DNA of 64,000 bases from Rhizobiaceae bacterium (lineage in GTDB: Bacteria; Pseudomonadota; Alphaproteobacteria; Rhizobiales; Rhizobiaceae). Shown here piece after piece: positions 15,488 through 25,437 of this stretch (positions within the stretch are counted from its first letter, which is position 1; each line of letters opens with the position of its first letter). The notes beneath the pieces are model-generated. The model made no database searches, was not told the origin of the DNA, and saw nothing but the letters and a program-made list of their open reading frames with translations. The position numbers and the translations under genes are program-made. The stretch is from the NCBI GenBank assembly GCA_019635755.1, contig JAHBYW010000010.1, positions 18,487 through 82,486 on the forward strand. The letters run 5' to 3'.

Positions 15488-18307
15488 ATGCCCAACAAGA
15501 TGCTGATAGACGCCTCCCACCCGGAGGAAACGCGGGTCGTCGTCACCCGCGGTAACCGTATCGAAGAATTCGATTTCGAATCCCAGGACAAGAAGCAGCT
15601 CAAAGGAAACATCTACCTCGCCCGCGTGACGCGGGTGGAGCCGTCCCTGCAGGCCGCCTTCGTCGAGTATGGCGGCAACCGCCACGGTTTCCTGGCCTTC
15701 AGCGAAATCCATCCCGACTACTATCAGATCCCGGTCGCCGACCGGCAGGCGCTGCTGCGCGCCGAGGCCGAGGCGCATGAGGACGAGGACGAGGACGAGG
15801 ACGGCGAAGGCCGCCACGACCGCAATCGCGGACGCCGGCGCCGTCGCGGCGGCCGGCATCGCGACCGCCATGCCGGCGGCGAGCGCACCGGTGCGGGGGA
15901 TGGCGACGAGGCCCAGGCCGCCGCCGGCGCGGAAGCCGCAGGCCATGAGGACGCATCCGACGGCGACGTCACGCTGACCGCCGACACGGCCGCACTGGTC
16001 GGCGCGGCGGAGGACGGGGACGCCGGTCCGAACACGGAAGCCGAAGCGGTCGAGACCGCGGCGGCGCTGCCGGACGACGGCGAGGACCAAGACGACGACG
16101 GGCGCGACAAGGGCGGCTCGATCGCCGCGGCCGTCGACGCCGACGTGATCTCGGAAAGCGCCGAGACGGTTGAGACGGCGGAGCGCAGCCCGGAAGCCGC
16201 CGAGGGTGGCGAACCCGACGCCGACCACGGCACCGTCGAGGAAGTGGCGCCGCCGAACGGCGGCGAGAGCGAGGTCGAATCGGTCGGCGCGGAAGATGCG
16301 CTGGAGGAGATTCGCGAGCGGCGGCGTCCGATGCGCCGCCAGTACAAGATCCAGGAAGTCATCAAGCGGCGGCAGATCCTGCTGGTGCAGGTGGTCAAGG
16401 AGGAGCGCGGCAACAAGGGCGCGGCGCTCACCACCTATCTGTCGCTCGCCGGCCGGTACTCCGTGCTGATGCCCAACACGGCGCGCGGAGGTGGCATCTC
16501 CCGCAAGATCACCAATGCGCAGGACCGCAAGCGCCTGAAGGACGTGGTGAAGGACCTCGACGTGCCGGAGGGCATGGGCGTTATCCTGCGCACCGCCGGC
16601 GAAAGCCGCACCAAGGCCGAGATCAAGCGCGACTACGAATATCTGATGCGCATGTGGGAGACGGTGCGTAACACGACGCTCCAGTCGACCGCCCCTGCCC
16701 TCGTCTACGAGGAAGGCTCGCTGATCAAGCGTTCGGTGCGCGACCTCTACAACAAGGACATCGACGAGATCCTCGTCGCCGGCGACGACGGCTACCGCGA
16801 GGCCAAGGATTTCATGCGCATGCTGATGCCCAGCCATGCGAAGGTGGTCCAGCCCTATCGCGACACCGTGCCGATCTTCGCACGCAACGGCATCGAGGCG
16901 CAGCTTGACCGCATGCTGCAGCCGCAGGTCACGCTGCGCTCGGGCGGCTACATCATCATCAACCAGACCGAGGCGCTCGTCTCCATCGACGTGAACTCGG
17001 GCCGTTCGACGCGCGAGCACTCGATCGAGGACACGGCGCTCCAGACCAATCTGGAAGCGGCCGAGGAGGTCGCCCGGCAGCTTCGGCTGCGCGACCTCGC
17101 CGGCCTGATCGTCATCGACTTCATCGACATGGAGGAGAACCGGAACAACCGGTCCGTCGAGAAGAAGCTGAAGGACTGCCTGAAGAACGACCGCGCGCGC
17201 ATCCAGGTCGGCCGCATTTCGCATTTCGGCCTTCTCGAGATGTCGCGACAGCGTATCCGGGCATCGGTGTTGGAATCGACCATGAAGCCGTGCCCGCATT
17301 GCGGCGGCACGGGGCACGTCCGCTCCGATTCGTCGGTGGCGCTGCACGTCGTGCGCGCGATCGAGGAGTTCCTTCTCAAGGATTCGCGCAGCCACATCAC
17401 GGTCAAGACGCCGGCGGCGACGGCGCTCTACGTGCTGAACCACAAGCGGACCAAGCTGGTCGAGCTGGAGACGCGTTTCGCGGTGACGATCACTCTGGAG
17501 GCCGACGAGACGCTCGGCGCCCAGCACTACCAGATCTTCCGCGGAGCGGTCGCCGAGAAGCCGGCGAACTTCGTGCCGGCGGCACCGCCGGCGCCGGCTG
17601 AGGAACCGGAGGAAATCGAGGTCGAGGTGGTGGAAGCGGAGGACGCCGAGGAGGTGTCGGCCGACCGTCCCGAGCGCACCGAGCGCGCCGAACGCGGCAA
17701 TGCAGGCGGCGAGAACGGCGATGGCCACCGCGACCGCAAGCGGCGGCGGCGGCGCCGCCGCGGCGGACGCGATCGCGATCACGACGGCGCACCGGGCGAG
17801 CAGCGTGCCGCTGCGACGACGGGCCAGGACGACGCCGGCACCGATGCGTCGGACGACGACGATGCGGCGGACGCCGACGGCGAGGAGAGCACCAGCCAGC
17901 CGGCGAACGCGGCTGCCGACGCCAATGGCGACGACCGCAAGAAGCGGCGGCGCGGCAAGCGTGGCGGCCGGCGCAATCGAGGGCGCGATGGCGAAGGCGA
18001 GGACGCGTCCGCGCCGGATGCTGTGGCGGATGCCGATGTCGAGGCGTCTGGCGATGACGACGGCGAGGAGGCTCCGGCCGCCGAGCCCGTCCGGTCGATC
18101 GCGGCCGATGCAGCGGCGCCTGCCGTCGCTCAGGCTGTGAGCCAGGAGATCGCCGTGCCGGAGGCCGCGGTCGAACCGGAGCGGCCCTCACGCCGCCGCC
18201 CGGCTGCCGAAGGCCCGGTGGAACCGGTCGTGTCGTCCACCGGCGCGGCTCCCGAGGCCGAGGCGCCCAAGAAGGGCGGCTGGTGGCAGCGGAAGGGCTT
18301 CTTCTAG
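15488..18307 (+). CDS. rne: Ribonuclease E/G
   Basis: A 939-residue endoribonuclease that starts mRNA decay and processes rRNA and tRNA. The S1 RNA-binding domain begins at residue 1 but is split by a long charged insertion from about 96 to 285 (a DEDEDEDEDG run, then an arginine-rich patch), and resumes at about RRQYKIQEVIKRRQ. The catalytic core has magnesium-binding D501 in SIDVNSGR and D544 in VIDFIDM. The zinc link CPHCGGTG begins at C602. The remaining third is a disordered acidic and basic scaffold ending in GGWWQRKGFF, a C-terminal motif shared by alphaproteobacterial RNase E. The insertion is typical of the class. Confidence 0.97.
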   Translation: MPNKMLIDASHPEETRVVVTRGNRIEEFDFESQDKKQLKGNIYLARVTRVEPSLQAAFVEYGGNRHGFLAFSEIHPDYYQIPVADRQALLRAEAEAHEDEDEDEDGEGRHDRNRGRRRRRGGRHRDRHAGGERTGAGDGDEAQAAAGAEAAGHEDASDGDVTLTADTAALVGAAEDGDAGPNTEAEAVETAAALPDDGEDQDDDGRDKGGSIAAAVDADVISESAETVETAERSPEAAEGGEPDADHGTVEEVAPPNGGESEVESVGAEDALEEIRERRRPMRRQYKIQEVIKRRQILLVQVVKEERGNKGAALTTYLSLAGRYSVLMPNTARGGGISRKITNAQDRKRLKDVVKDLDVPEGMGVILRTAGESRTKAEIKRDYEYLMRMWETVRNTTLQSTAPALVYEEGSLIKRSVRDLYNKDIDEILVAGDDGYREAKDFMRMLMPSHAKVVQPYRDTVPIFARNGIEAQLDRMLQPQVTLRSGGYIIINQTEALVSIDVNSGRSTREHSIEDTALQTNLEAAEEVARQLRLRDLAGLIVIDFIDMEENRNNRSVEKKLKDCLKNDRARIQVGRISHFGLLEMSRQRIRASVLESTMKPCPHCGGTGHVRSDSSVALHVVRAIEEFLLKDSRSHITVKTPAATALYVLNHKRTKLVELETRFAVTITLEADETLGAQHYQIFRGAVAEKPANFVPAAPPAPAEEPEEIEVEVVEAEDAEEVSADRPERTERAERGNAGGENGDGHRDRKRRRRRRRGGRDRDHDGAPGEQRAAATTGQDDAGTDASDDDDAADADGEESTSQPANAAADANGDDRKKRRRGKRGGRRNRGRDGEGEDASAPDAVADADVEASGDDDGEEAPAAEPVRSIAADAAAPAVAQAVSQEIAVPEAAVEPERPSRRRPAAEGPVEPVVSSTGAAPEAEAPKKGGWWQRKGFF

Positions 18308-18420
18308 AGCATGGTGCCGCAAGGTGGCTTCACCTTGCGTCGCACAAATGCTGCGAAAACAACGCGATAGATCATGATCCTGTCGGAAGGCCGCAACGCA
18401 CCTTAGGGATCATGGTCTAG
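18308..18420. repeat. Structured intergenic repeat, copy B
   Basis: A 113-base element directly after the rne stop, homologous over its length to 9615-9728. The first stem is CGCAAGGTG with CACCTTGCG (18318-18339). The second is CATGATCC with GGATCATG (18373-18414), enclosing AAGG with CCTT. It ends GGATCATGGTCTAG. Sequence differences from copy A fall in pairs that keep the stems intact. The rest of the gap (18421-18511) shows nothing recognisable. Confidence 0.75.
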
Positions 18421-18511
18421 CCCCCTCGCGGGCAGGTTTACCGAGGCGGCTCCGACAGGCGCCGCCTCGACCTTCACATGCCCCCGACGCCCTTGTCCCC
18501 CTGCCGAGCCG

Positions 18512-19357
18512 TCAGCCCGCGGTGCCGCCGAGACGGTCGCGGATGAAGCCACGCTCGCGCGCTATCCCCTCCCATTCGCCCGGCGCATCGCTGTCGAAGA
18601 TGAGCGTGTACGGACCCGAATAGCCCGCCGCCTCCGCAACATCCACGCAGCGGCCGTAGTCTGCTTCGTCCATCGCGCCGCCGCCGAAGCTAGCCTTGGC
18701 GTGGCAGATCGAGGCACGGCCGAAGATCCGCGCCAGCGCGTCATATTTGCCGGGTCCGGTCCAGTTGCCGAAATCGCCGTTGAGGCCGACCTTGCCCTCG
18801 GTCCGGTCGAGAAGGTCGTGCACGAGGTCCGGCGTCGACAGCAGGTCGAACCAGTTCTCGGTCACCAGCTTCACCGAATAGCCGGCGGCGCCGGCCGCGA
18901 TCCGGTTCAGGCCGTCGGCGGCCAGGGCCAGCGCGTCGTCGCTCGGCTTCTGCTTGCCCGCGATGATGCGCGCATTCTCCGCGCCCAGCTCCTCCGCCAC
19001 GCCGACCCAGCCGCCGATCCACTCCGCGTCCCGCGCCGAGGTCGCGGGATCGCTGAGGTCGCCGGCCTCGATCAGCAGGGTCTGCAGCCTCACCCCCGCC
19101 GCCTGCAGCGACGCGCGCAGGTCGGCGAGGTAGGCGCGGTCGCGCGACGGCAGGTGGAACGAACAGATCTCCAGCCGGTGCACGTCGTGGGCGGCGATCT
19201 CCCCAGGCAGATCGAGCAGCGCCACATGCGCCGGCCCGAACGTTTCCTGCGCAACCGGGACCGCGTCCGTCGTCAGGTCGTGCGGGTGGGTGGTCCCCAG
19301 CCGGCGGTGGAGCGACCAGCTCGACACCGCGATCCGCATCTTCTCGTCGAACGGCAT
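18512..19357 (-). CDS. Sugar phosphate isomerase/epimerase family protein (AP endonuclease 2-like TIM barrel)
   Basis: A 281-residue protein of the xylose-isomerase-like TIM-barrel family. Recognisable blocks are the N-terminal AVSSWSLHR, LEICSFHLPSRD, the metal-binding glutamate in VTENWFD (about 167-172), LNGDFGNW and a HAKASF strand. Such proteins isomerise or epimerise sugars or inositol derivatives with a divalent metal; the substrate is not predictable. The ATG at 19357 is 11 bases after the upstream aminotransferase stop, so the two genes probably form an operon. A second ATG six codons downstream is possible. Confidence 0.82.
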   Translation of the reverse strand: MPFDEKMRIAVSSWSLHRRLGTTHPHDLTTDAVPVAQETFGPAHVALLDLPGEIAAHDVHRLEICSFHLPSRDRAYLADLRASLQAAGVRLQTLLIEAGDLSDPATSARDAEWIGGWVGVAEELGAENARIIAGKQKPSDDALALAADGLNRIAAGAAGYSVKLVTENWFDLLSTPDLVHDLLDRTEGKVGLNGDFGNWTGPGKYDALARIFGRASICHAKASFGGGAMDEADYGRCVDVAEAAGYSGPYTLIFDSDAPGEWEGIARERGFIRDRLGGTAG

Positions 19358-19367
19358 GAAACCCTCC

Positions 19368-20516
19368 TCACCGAAGCCATTGTTCCAGACGGTCCGTCGC
19401 CCGCGTCATGTCGTCCAGGCTGCCGGCGTAGGAGAACCGCATCGTGCGGTGGCCCTCGAACGGATCGAAGTCGCGCCCCGGCGTCGCCGCGACATGCGCC
19501 TCCGCGAGCATGCGCCGGGCGAACGCCATGCTGTCATTGGTCAGGCCGGACACGTCGCAGTAGGCGTAGAACGCCCCGTCCATCGGCGCGGCGAGCCGGA
19601 AGCCCAGGCCTGGCAGCCGCCTCATCAGCAGGTCCCTGTTCTGCGCATAGCGCGCCTTGACCGCCTCCAGTTCCGCCGTCGCCCCGAAGGCCTCGACGGC
19701 GGCCAGCTGCGACAGTTCGGGCGGCGAGATGTAGAGGCTCTGCTGGATGCGTTCCACCGGCCGCACAAGCGCTTCCGGCAGCACCATCCAGCCGATCCGC
19801 CAGCCGGTCATGCAGTAGTATTTCGAGAACGAGTTGATGACCGTGACGCCGTCGCCCAGCGCCAGCGCCGTCCGGTCCGGCCCGACATAGCACAGACGAT
19901 GGTAGATCTCGTCGGAGATCACCGCGATGCCCCGCTCCGCAGCCGCGTCGACCAGCGCTGCAAGGTCGTCGTCTGGGATCGTCGCCCCGGTCGGATTGGC
20001 GGGGCTGGCGAACAGAACGCCGTTCAGCGGCCGTTGCCGGTGCGCGGCCGCCAGATGCGCTGCGGTGAGGTGCCCTGCCCCGTGCAGCTCGATTTCCACC
20101 ACGTCGATGCCCAGCGCCTGCATGATGTTGCGGTAGGCCGGATAGCCAGGCGCCGCGACGGCGACGCGGTCACCAGCGTCGAACATCGCGAGGAAGGCGA
20201 GATTGAACGCGGCCGACGAGCCCGTGGTCACCGCCACTCGCGCCGGCGGCACCTCGACGCCGTAGTGCTCCGCATAGTGCCGGGCGATCGCTTCGCGCAG
20301 CGGCGCAACGCCCAGCGAATCGGTGTAGCCGATGCGTCCGTTCCGGAGCGCTCGTGCGGCGGCCTCGATCACTGCGCGCGGGGCCGGATCGGACGGCTGG
20401 CCCACCGCCATCGACACCACGTCGTGCCCCTGGGCGCGCAGCCTGTTTGCTTCCGCCAGCACGTCCATCGCGTGGAACGGCTCGACGTCGCCGCGTCGTG
20501 AAATCGCAACTGCCAT
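19368..20516 (-). CDS. Pyridoxal phosphate-dependent aminotransferase, class I
   Basis: A 382-residue fold-type I aminotransferase of the AspC/PatA type. The internal aldimine lysine is K232 in NSFSKYYCMTGWRIG. The SPANPTGA block and the D and Y of ISDEIYH are the usual cofactor contacts, and an arginine in MRFSYA near the C terminus would bind the carboxylate. The ATG at 20516 was chosen for its GGAGACGGA site; an in-frame ATG 13 codons upstream precedes a poorly conserved arginine-rich stretch. It is followed by the isomerase gene and is divergent from the M48 protease gene. The substrate is not clear. Confidence 0.93.
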   Translation of the reverse strand: MAVAISRRGDVEPFHAMDVLAEANRLRAQGHDVVSMAVGQPSDPAPRAVIEAAARALRNGRIGYTDSLGVAPLREAIARHYAEHYGVEVPPARVAVTTGSSAAFNLAFLAMFDAGDRVAVAAPGYPAYRNIMQALGIDVVEIELHGAGHLTAAHLAAAHRQRPLNGVLFASPANPTGATIPDDDLAALVDAAAERGIAVISDEIYHRLCYVGPDRTALALGDGVTVINSFSKYYCMTGWRIGWMVLPEALVRPVERIQQSLYISPPELSQLAAVEAFGATAELEAVKARYAQNRDLLMRRLPGLGFRLAAPMDGAFYAYCDVSGLTNDSMAFARRMLAEAHVAATPGRDFDPFEGHRTMRFSYAGSLDDMTRATDRLEQWLR

Positions 20517-20647
20517 TCCGTCTCCGATCGCGCCCCGGCGCGCGCCGCGCCGCACAATTGCCCGATTGGTGTGGGGATCACAAGTTCATGATCGCGTGGC
20601 CTTCAGCTTTCCATCGGGACACCCCTCGTCTACCAGTGGCGGCCGTC

Positions 20648-22051
20648 ATGAACCGCGTCGCCAGCCTGCCGAACCTCGCCCGCCGCGGCGTACGCCTGGG
20701 TCTTGCCGCGCTGGTCTCGGCGCAGTTCGTCCTTGCGGCGGCGACGCCTTCGCAGGCGCAGTCCGTCCCCGTCGTGCGCGACGCCGAGATCGAGGCGCTC
20801 GTGCGCGAGTATGTGCGGCCGATCTTCGAGGTCGCCGGTCTATCCAAGTCGGGCATCGAGATCGTGCTGGTCAACGACCGCGGCTTCAACGCCTTCGTCG
20901 CGGGCCGCCGCATCTTCGTCAACGCCGGCGCCCTGATGATGTCGGAGACGCCGAACGAGATCATCGGCGTGCTGGCGCATGAGGTCGGCCACCTCGCCGG
21001 CGGCCACCAGGAACGGCTGCGCGAGCAGCTGGCGCGGGCGCAGACGATGGCGGTCGTCGCGCTCGCGCTCGGCATCGGCGCCACCGTCGCCGGCGCCGCC
21101 ACCGACAGCCGCGGGCTGGCCTCGGCCGGCGGCGGCATCGCGCTCGGCGGTCAGGAAATGGCGCGCCGGGGCTTGCTGGGTTACCAGCGGACAGAGGAGA
21201 CGACCGCCGACCGCTCCGCGCTTACGTATCTCGAGGCGACCAAGCAGTCCGCCAAGGGCATGCTGAAGACGTTCGCGCGGTTCCAGTCGGCGCTGTCGCT
21301 GTCGGGCGCAAACATCGATCCCTACCAGACCAGCCACCCGATGCCGCGCGAGCGCATCGCCAATCTGGAGACGCTGGCGCGCGAGAGCCCCTATTTCGAC
21401 AAGGAGGACTCCCCCGCGCTCCAGTCCCGCCACGACATGATGCGGGCGAAGATCGCCGTCTACATGGAAGGCGCGAGCGGCGCCAAGAAGCTGTTCCGCA
21501 AGAACCCGACCAGCGCCGGCGCCGCCTATGGCGACGCGGTCGCGACCTATCTCTACGGCAATCCGCGCAGCGCGCTCGTCAAGGTCGACGCGCTGATCGC
21601 ATCCAGCCCCAAGAACCCGTACTTCCAGGAACTGCGCGGCGACGTTCTGATGAAGTCGAACAAGCCGGAGCAGGCCGCCGCGGCCTACGCCTCGGCCGTC
21701 AAGCTCGACCCGGCGAAATCGGGCATCCTGCAGATCGCATACGGTCAGGCGCTTCTCGCCACCGGCAAGACGGACCTCATCCGCCAGGCCGTCGGCGAAC
21801 TGCGCAAGGGCCTCGACCGCGACAAGGAATTCGTCAACGGCTACGCCTATCTCGCCCAGGCCTACAACCAGCTGGGCGAAGTTGCGGAGGCCGAGCTTGC
21901 CACCGCGGAATCCCATTTCTACAGTGGCAAATACAAGGACGCCAAGGTCTTCGCGGCACGCGCCCAGTCCAAGGTTAAGCGGGGCTCGCCGGCATGGATC
22001 CGGGCGCAGGACATCATCAACTTCAAGCAGCCGGGCAAGAAGAACACGTGA
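20648..22051 (+). CDS. M48 family metalloprotease with TPR repeats (BepA/YfgC-like)
   Basis: A 467-residue secreted protein. The signal peptide ends near TPSQA-QS (about 38). The peptidase domain carries HEVGHLAGGH with zinc ligands H111 and H115 and catalytic E112; the third ligand is probably the glutamate in TEETTADRSAL. The C-terminal half is made of tetratricopeptide repeats. This architecture matches BepA, which degrades or assists stalled outer-membrane proteins in the periplasm. The start at 20648 begins the signal peptide; an earlier in-frame ATG at 20588 would put non-signal sequence in front. A DsbA-like gene follows after 73 bases. Confidence 0.93.
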   Translation: MNRVASLPNLARRGVRLGLAALVSAQFVLAAATPSQAQSVPVVRDAEIEALVREYVRPIFEVAGLSKSGIEIVLVNDRGFNAFVAGRRIFVNAGALMMSETPNEIIGVLAHEVGHLAGGHQERLREQLARAQTMAVVALALGIGATVAGAATDSRGLASAGGGIALGGQEMARRGLLGYQRTEETTADRSALTYLEATKQSAKGMLKTFARFQSALSLSGANIDPYQTSHPMPRERIANLETLARESPYFDKEDSPALQSRHDMMRAKIAVYMEGASGAKKLFRKNPTSAGAAYGDAVATYLYGNPRSALVKVDALIASSPKNPYFQELRGDVLMKSNKPEQAAAAYASAVKLDPAKSGILQIAYGQALLATGKTDLIRQAVGELRKGLDRDKEFVNGYAYLAQAYNQLGEVAEAELATAESHFYSGKYKDAKVFAARAQSKVKRGSPAWIRAQDIINFKQPGKKNT

Positions 22052-22124
22052 CGGTGCGCGGCGACGGGTTTGGACATGGCGGCGGCAATGACCGCGCCGA
22101 CGGGATAGGGCAGAGGACACTCGG

Positions 22125-22946
22125 ATGAACAGGGCAATCTTGCTGGGCACCGGCGGCATCGCGGTGGCGTTTGGAATGCTGGCGTTCGGCTATCTGGCCG
22201 GCAGCCAGCAGGTGGCCATCGCGGAGGACGCGCGCGGCGGCGTGATGGAAATGACGGACGCCCAGGGCCTGACCCGCTCGGATGTCGAGAAGATCGTCCG
22301 CGAATATCTGGTCGCCAATCCCGACATCCTGGTCGAGATGCAGGACGCACTGGAGAAGAAGCAGAAGGAAGAGCAGAAGATCGCGCAGCTCGAGACGATC
22401 AACGGCGCCCGCGAGGAGATCTTCAACTCCCCCTACGACGCCGTCGTCGGCAATCCGGAAGGCAAGGTCACGATCGTCGAGTTCTACGACTACAATTGCG
22501 GCTTCTGCAAACGCGCCTTCGAGGACATGCTCAAGCTGACCGCGGACGACACCAATCTGCGCTTCGTGCTCAAGGAGTTCCCGATCCTCGGGCCGGATTC
22601 GCAGAAGGCCCACGTCGTCTCCCAGGCGCTGCATCGCCTGATGCCCGAGAAGTACCAGGAGTTCCACTACCAGATGATGACCAATCCCGGCCGCGCCAGC
22701 GAGGCGACCGCGATGAAGGTCGCGCTGTCGCTCGGCGCCGACGAGGCGAAGCTGCGCGAGGCGATGAAGGACCCCGCGATCGGGGACGTCTTCGACAAGG
22801 CCTACGACCTTGCCAACAAGCTGAACGTCACCGGCACGCCGTCCTACGTCGTCGGCAACGAGGTGGTGTTCGGCGCGCAGGGCTACGAGCTCCTGGCCGA
22901 GAAGATCAAGCTCGCCGAGGCATGCCTCGCCAACGCGACCTGCTGA
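22125..22946 (+). CDS. DsbA family thiol:disulfide oxidoreductase
   Basis: A 273-residue periplasmic protein. An N-terminal membrane or signal segment (about 4-27) is followed by a charged helical region (about 45-90), often found in this Com1-like group. The thioredoxin fold has the redox motif CGFC at 125-128 in YDYNCGFCKRAF and the cis-proline loop TGTPSYVVG near residue 245. It forms or isomerises disulfides in secreted proteins. Placement after the M48 protease and before aroQ-accBC is common in rhizobial genomes and suggests a shared envelope-quality-control role for the first two. Confidence 0.93.
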   Translation: MNRAILLGTGGIAVAFGMLAFGYLAGSQQVAIAEDARGGVMEMTDAQGLTRSDVEKIVREYLVANPDILVEMQDALEKKQKEEQKIAQLETINGAREEIFNSPYDAVVGNPEGKVTIVEFYDYNCGFCKRAFEDMLKLTADDTNLRFVLKEFPILGPDSQKAHVVSQALHRLMPEKYQEFHYQMMTNPGRASEATAMKVALSLGADEAKLREAMKDPAIGDVFDKAYDLANKLNVTGTPSYVVGNEVVFGAQGYELLAEKIKLAEACLANATC

Positions 22947-23081
22947 TTTCCCTCCCGGGCGGCCCTTCAGCCGCCTGTGGAGACGGCAAACGGCCCTCTT
23001 GCGCTCTTTGCGGCGCCGATTATGCCCATTATAGAGGGTCCGCCGCGCGGAATGCGTTCCGCCGGACCCAGGGTGCATAGT

Positions 23082-23516
23082 TTGAACACGATCTTTGTCG
23101 TCAACGGTCCCAACCTCAACATGCTCGGCAAGCGCGAGCCGGGGATCTATGGCGGCAAGACGCTCGAGCAGATCGGTGAAGACTGCCAGGCGGCCGGCAA
23201 GCGGCTCGGCCTCGGCGTCGAGTTCCGGCAGTCCAATCACGAGGGCACCCTCGTCGACTGGATCCAGGAAGCCGGCGACAAAGCCAGGGGCCTGGTCATC
23301 AACCCCGGCGCCTACGGCCACACCTCGATCGCGCTTCACGACGCGATCCGTTCCGTCGCGCCCTTGCCGGTCGCGGAGGTCCACCTCTCGAACATTCACG
23401 CCCGCGAGGCGTTTCGCCACAAGACGCTGACCGCCCCCGTGGTGGTCGGCGTGATCTGCGGCTTCGGGCCGTTCGGCTACACGCTCGCCCTGGAAGCCCT
23501 CGCCGCCCGGCTCTAG
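23082..23516 (+). CDS. aroQ: 3-dehydroquinate dehydratase, type II
   Basis: Removes water from 3-dehydroquinate in the shikimate pathway. The N-terminal [17 protein letters not shown] block holds the catalytic tyrosine (about Y23). The [10 protein letters not shown] loop follows, and HLSNIHARE holds the catalytic histidine (about H106). Starting at TTG 23082 gives 144 residues, the normal family length, with AGGGTG close upstream; an ATG at 23052 would add ten residues with no family match, so the start is a judgement. The accB gene begins 26 bases after the stop. The block aroQ-accB-accC is conserved in alphaproteobacteria. Confidence 0.94.
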   Translation: MNTIFVVNGPNLNMLGKREPGIYGGKTLEQIGEDCQAAGKRLGLGVEFRQSNHEGTLVDWIQEAGDKARGLVINPGAYGHTSIALHDAIRSVAPLPVAEVHLSNIHAREAFRHKTLTAPVVVGVICGFGPFGYTLALEALAARL

Positions 23517-23542
23517 TCCGGCACAGAAGGACAACGCGTTTC

Positions 23543-24013
23543 ATGTCGACAAAGAAATCCGGCGTAGACCAGCAGCTCATCCGGGATCTCGCGAAGATCC
23601 TCGACGACACCAATCTGTGCGAGATCGAGGTCGAGCTCGGAGACATGAAGGTCCGCGTCTCACGCCAGTCGGCCGCCGTCCACGCGGTCGCCGCGCCGGC
23701 CTATGCGCCGGCAGCCGCAGCAGCTCCTGCGGCCGCGCAGCCTGCCGCCGGCGCGCCGGCCGCGGCCGCCGACAAGTCGAAGAATGCCGTCCCCTCGCCG
23801 ATGGTCGGAACCGCCTACATGGCGCCTGCGCCCGGCGCGGCGCCTTTCATCGCCATCGGCCAGGCCATACGCGAGGGCCAGACGATCCTCATCATCGAGG
23901 CGATGAAGACGATGAACCAGATCCCATCGCCGCGCTCCGGCACCGTGACAGCCATCCTGTTCGAGGACGGACAGCCGGTCGAGTACGGCGAGCCGCTGGT
24001 CGTCATCGAGTAG
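23543..24013 (+). CDS. accB: Biotin carboxyl carrier protein of acetyl-CoA carboxylase
   Basis: A 156-residue BCCP. An N-terminal helical interaction segment (about 8-45) is joined by an Ala/Pro-rich linker (about 46-78) to the biotinyl domain. The biotin-accepting lysine is K122 in IIEAMKTMN, the canonical EAMK site. With AccC and the carboxyltransferase AccAD, not in this window, it makes malonyl-CoA for fatty acid synthesis. AccC starts seven bases after its stop, so the two are cotranscribed and probably made in fixed proportion. Confidence 0.97.
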   Translation: MSTKKSGVDQQLIRDLAKILDDTNLCEIEVELGDMKVRVSRQSAAVHAVAAPAYAPAAAAAPAAAQPAAGAPAAAADKSKNAVPSPMVGTAYMAPAPGAAPFIAIGQAIREGQTILIIEAMKTMNQIPSPRSGTVTAILFEDGQPVEYGEPLVVIE

Positions 24014-24020
24014 CGCCGAG

Positions 24021-25364
24021 ATGTTCCAGAAAATCCTGATCGCGAACCGCGGGGAGATCGCCCTGCGCGTGCTGCGCGCGGCCAAGGAGCTCGGCATCTC
24101 GACGGTGGTGGTCCATTCCACCGCCGATGCCGATGCCATGCATGTGCGCCTCGCCGACGAGAGCGTCTGCATCGGCCCGCCGCCGTCGCGCGAATCCTAC
24201 CTGAACATCCACCAGATCGTCGCGGCCTGCGAGATCACCGGCGCGGACGCGGTGCATCCCGGCTATGGCTTCCTGTCGGAGAACGCGAAGTTCGCGGAGA
24301 TCCTGGCCGCGCACAAGATCACCTTCATCGGCCCGTCGGCCGAGCACATCCGCATCATGGGCGACAAGATCGAGGCCAAGCGCACCGCAAAACGCCTCGG
24401 TATTCCCTGCGTGCCCGGCTCCGACGGCGCCGTCACCGACACCCGCGAGGCCAAGCGCATCGCCGCCGGCATCGGCTATCCGGTGATCATCAAGGCGGCC
24501 GCCGGCGGCGGTGGGCGCGGCATGAAGGTCGCGCGCAACGAGTCCGACCTGGACATCGCCCTGGCCACCGCCCGCTCCGAGGCCGGTGCCGCGTTCGGCG
24601 ACGACGCGGTCTACATCGAGAAGTATCTGGAAAAGCCGCGCCACATCGAAATCCAGATCATGGGCGACGGCATGGGCCGGGCCGTGCATCTGGGCGAGCG
24701 CGACTGCTCCCTGCAGCGGCGCCACCAGAAGGTCTGGGAAGAGGCGAACTCCCCTGCCCTCAACGCCGAGGAGCGCGCACGGATCGGCGCGACCTGCGCC
24801 AATGCGGTGGCCGACCTCGGCTATTCGGGCGCCGGCACGATCGAGTTCCTCTACGAGAACGGCGAGTTCTACTTCATCGAGATGAACACCCGCCTGCAGG
24901 TGGAGCATCCCGTCACCGAGGCGATCACCAATATCGACCTGGTGCACGAGCAGATCCGCGTGGCGTCCGGCGGCGGGCTGTCGACGCGGCAGGAGGAGAT
25001 CAAGTTCTCCGGCCACGCCATCGAGTGCCGCATCAATGCGGAGGATCCGCGCACTTTCACCCCTTCTCCCGGCACGATCACCCATTTCCACACGCCGGGC
25101 GGACTGGGTGTCCGGGTCGATTCGGGCGCCTATTCGGGCTACCGCATCCCGCCCTATTACGACTCGCTGATCGGCAAGCTGATCGTGCACGGCCGGAACC
25201 GCGTCGAATGCATGATGCGGCTGCGCCGCGCGCTGGATGAGTTCGTCGTCGACGGCATCAAGACCACGCTGCCGCTCTTCCGCGATCTCGTCGGCAATTC
25301 CGACATCGCCAATGGCGACTACGACATCCATTGGCTGGAAAAGCATCTGGCATCCGCCGGCTGA
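24021..25364 (+). CDS. accC: Biotin carboxylase subunit of acetyl-CoA carboxylase
   Basis: A 447-residue enzyme that carboxylates the biotin on AccB using ATP and bicarbonate. The N-terminal domain starts [15 protein letters not shown]. The ATP-grasp glycine loop [12 protein letters not shown] is at about 159-170. Metal and bicarbonate residues lie in [17 protein letters not shown], and the C-terminal domain contains the [12 protein letters not shown] block. Length and every motif fit the family. It follows accB directly and precedes aat by 73 bases. Confidence 0.97.
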   Translation: MFQKILIANRGEIALRVLRAAKELGISTVVVHSTADADAMHVRLADESVCIGPPPSRESYLNIHQIVAACEITGADAVHPGYGFLSENAKFAEILAAHKITFIGPSAEHIRIMGDKIEAKRTAKRLGIPCVPGSDGAVTDTREAKRIAAGIGYPVIIKAAAGGGGRGMKVARNESDLDIALATARSEAGAAFGDDAVYIEKYLEKPRHIEIQIMGDGMGRAVHLGERDCSLQRRHQKVWEEANSPALNAEERARIGATCANAVADLGYSGAGTIEFLYENGEFYFIEMNTRLQVEHPVTEAITNIDLVHEQIRVASGGGLSTRQEEIKFSGHAIECRINAEDPRTFTPSPGTITHFHTPGGLGVRVDSGAYSGYRIPPYYDSLIGKLIVHGRNRVECMMRLRRALDEFVVDGIKTTLPLFRDLVGNSDIANGDYDIHWLEKHLASAG

Positions 25365-25437
25365 CCGCGGCCTCCTCCACCTTGCCGCGCATCCCGGGGC
25401 TGGACGTTCGCGGGCATCGTTCCCAGATTGGGAGACG

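Noticed and set aside
15440..17782. A very long open frame on the strand opposite rne, rich in Arg, Asp, Val and His
   Set aside because: It lies wholly antisense to the RNase E coding sequence, has no recognisable domain, and its composition is that expected of the reverse strand of GC-rich codons. It is a shadow frame.
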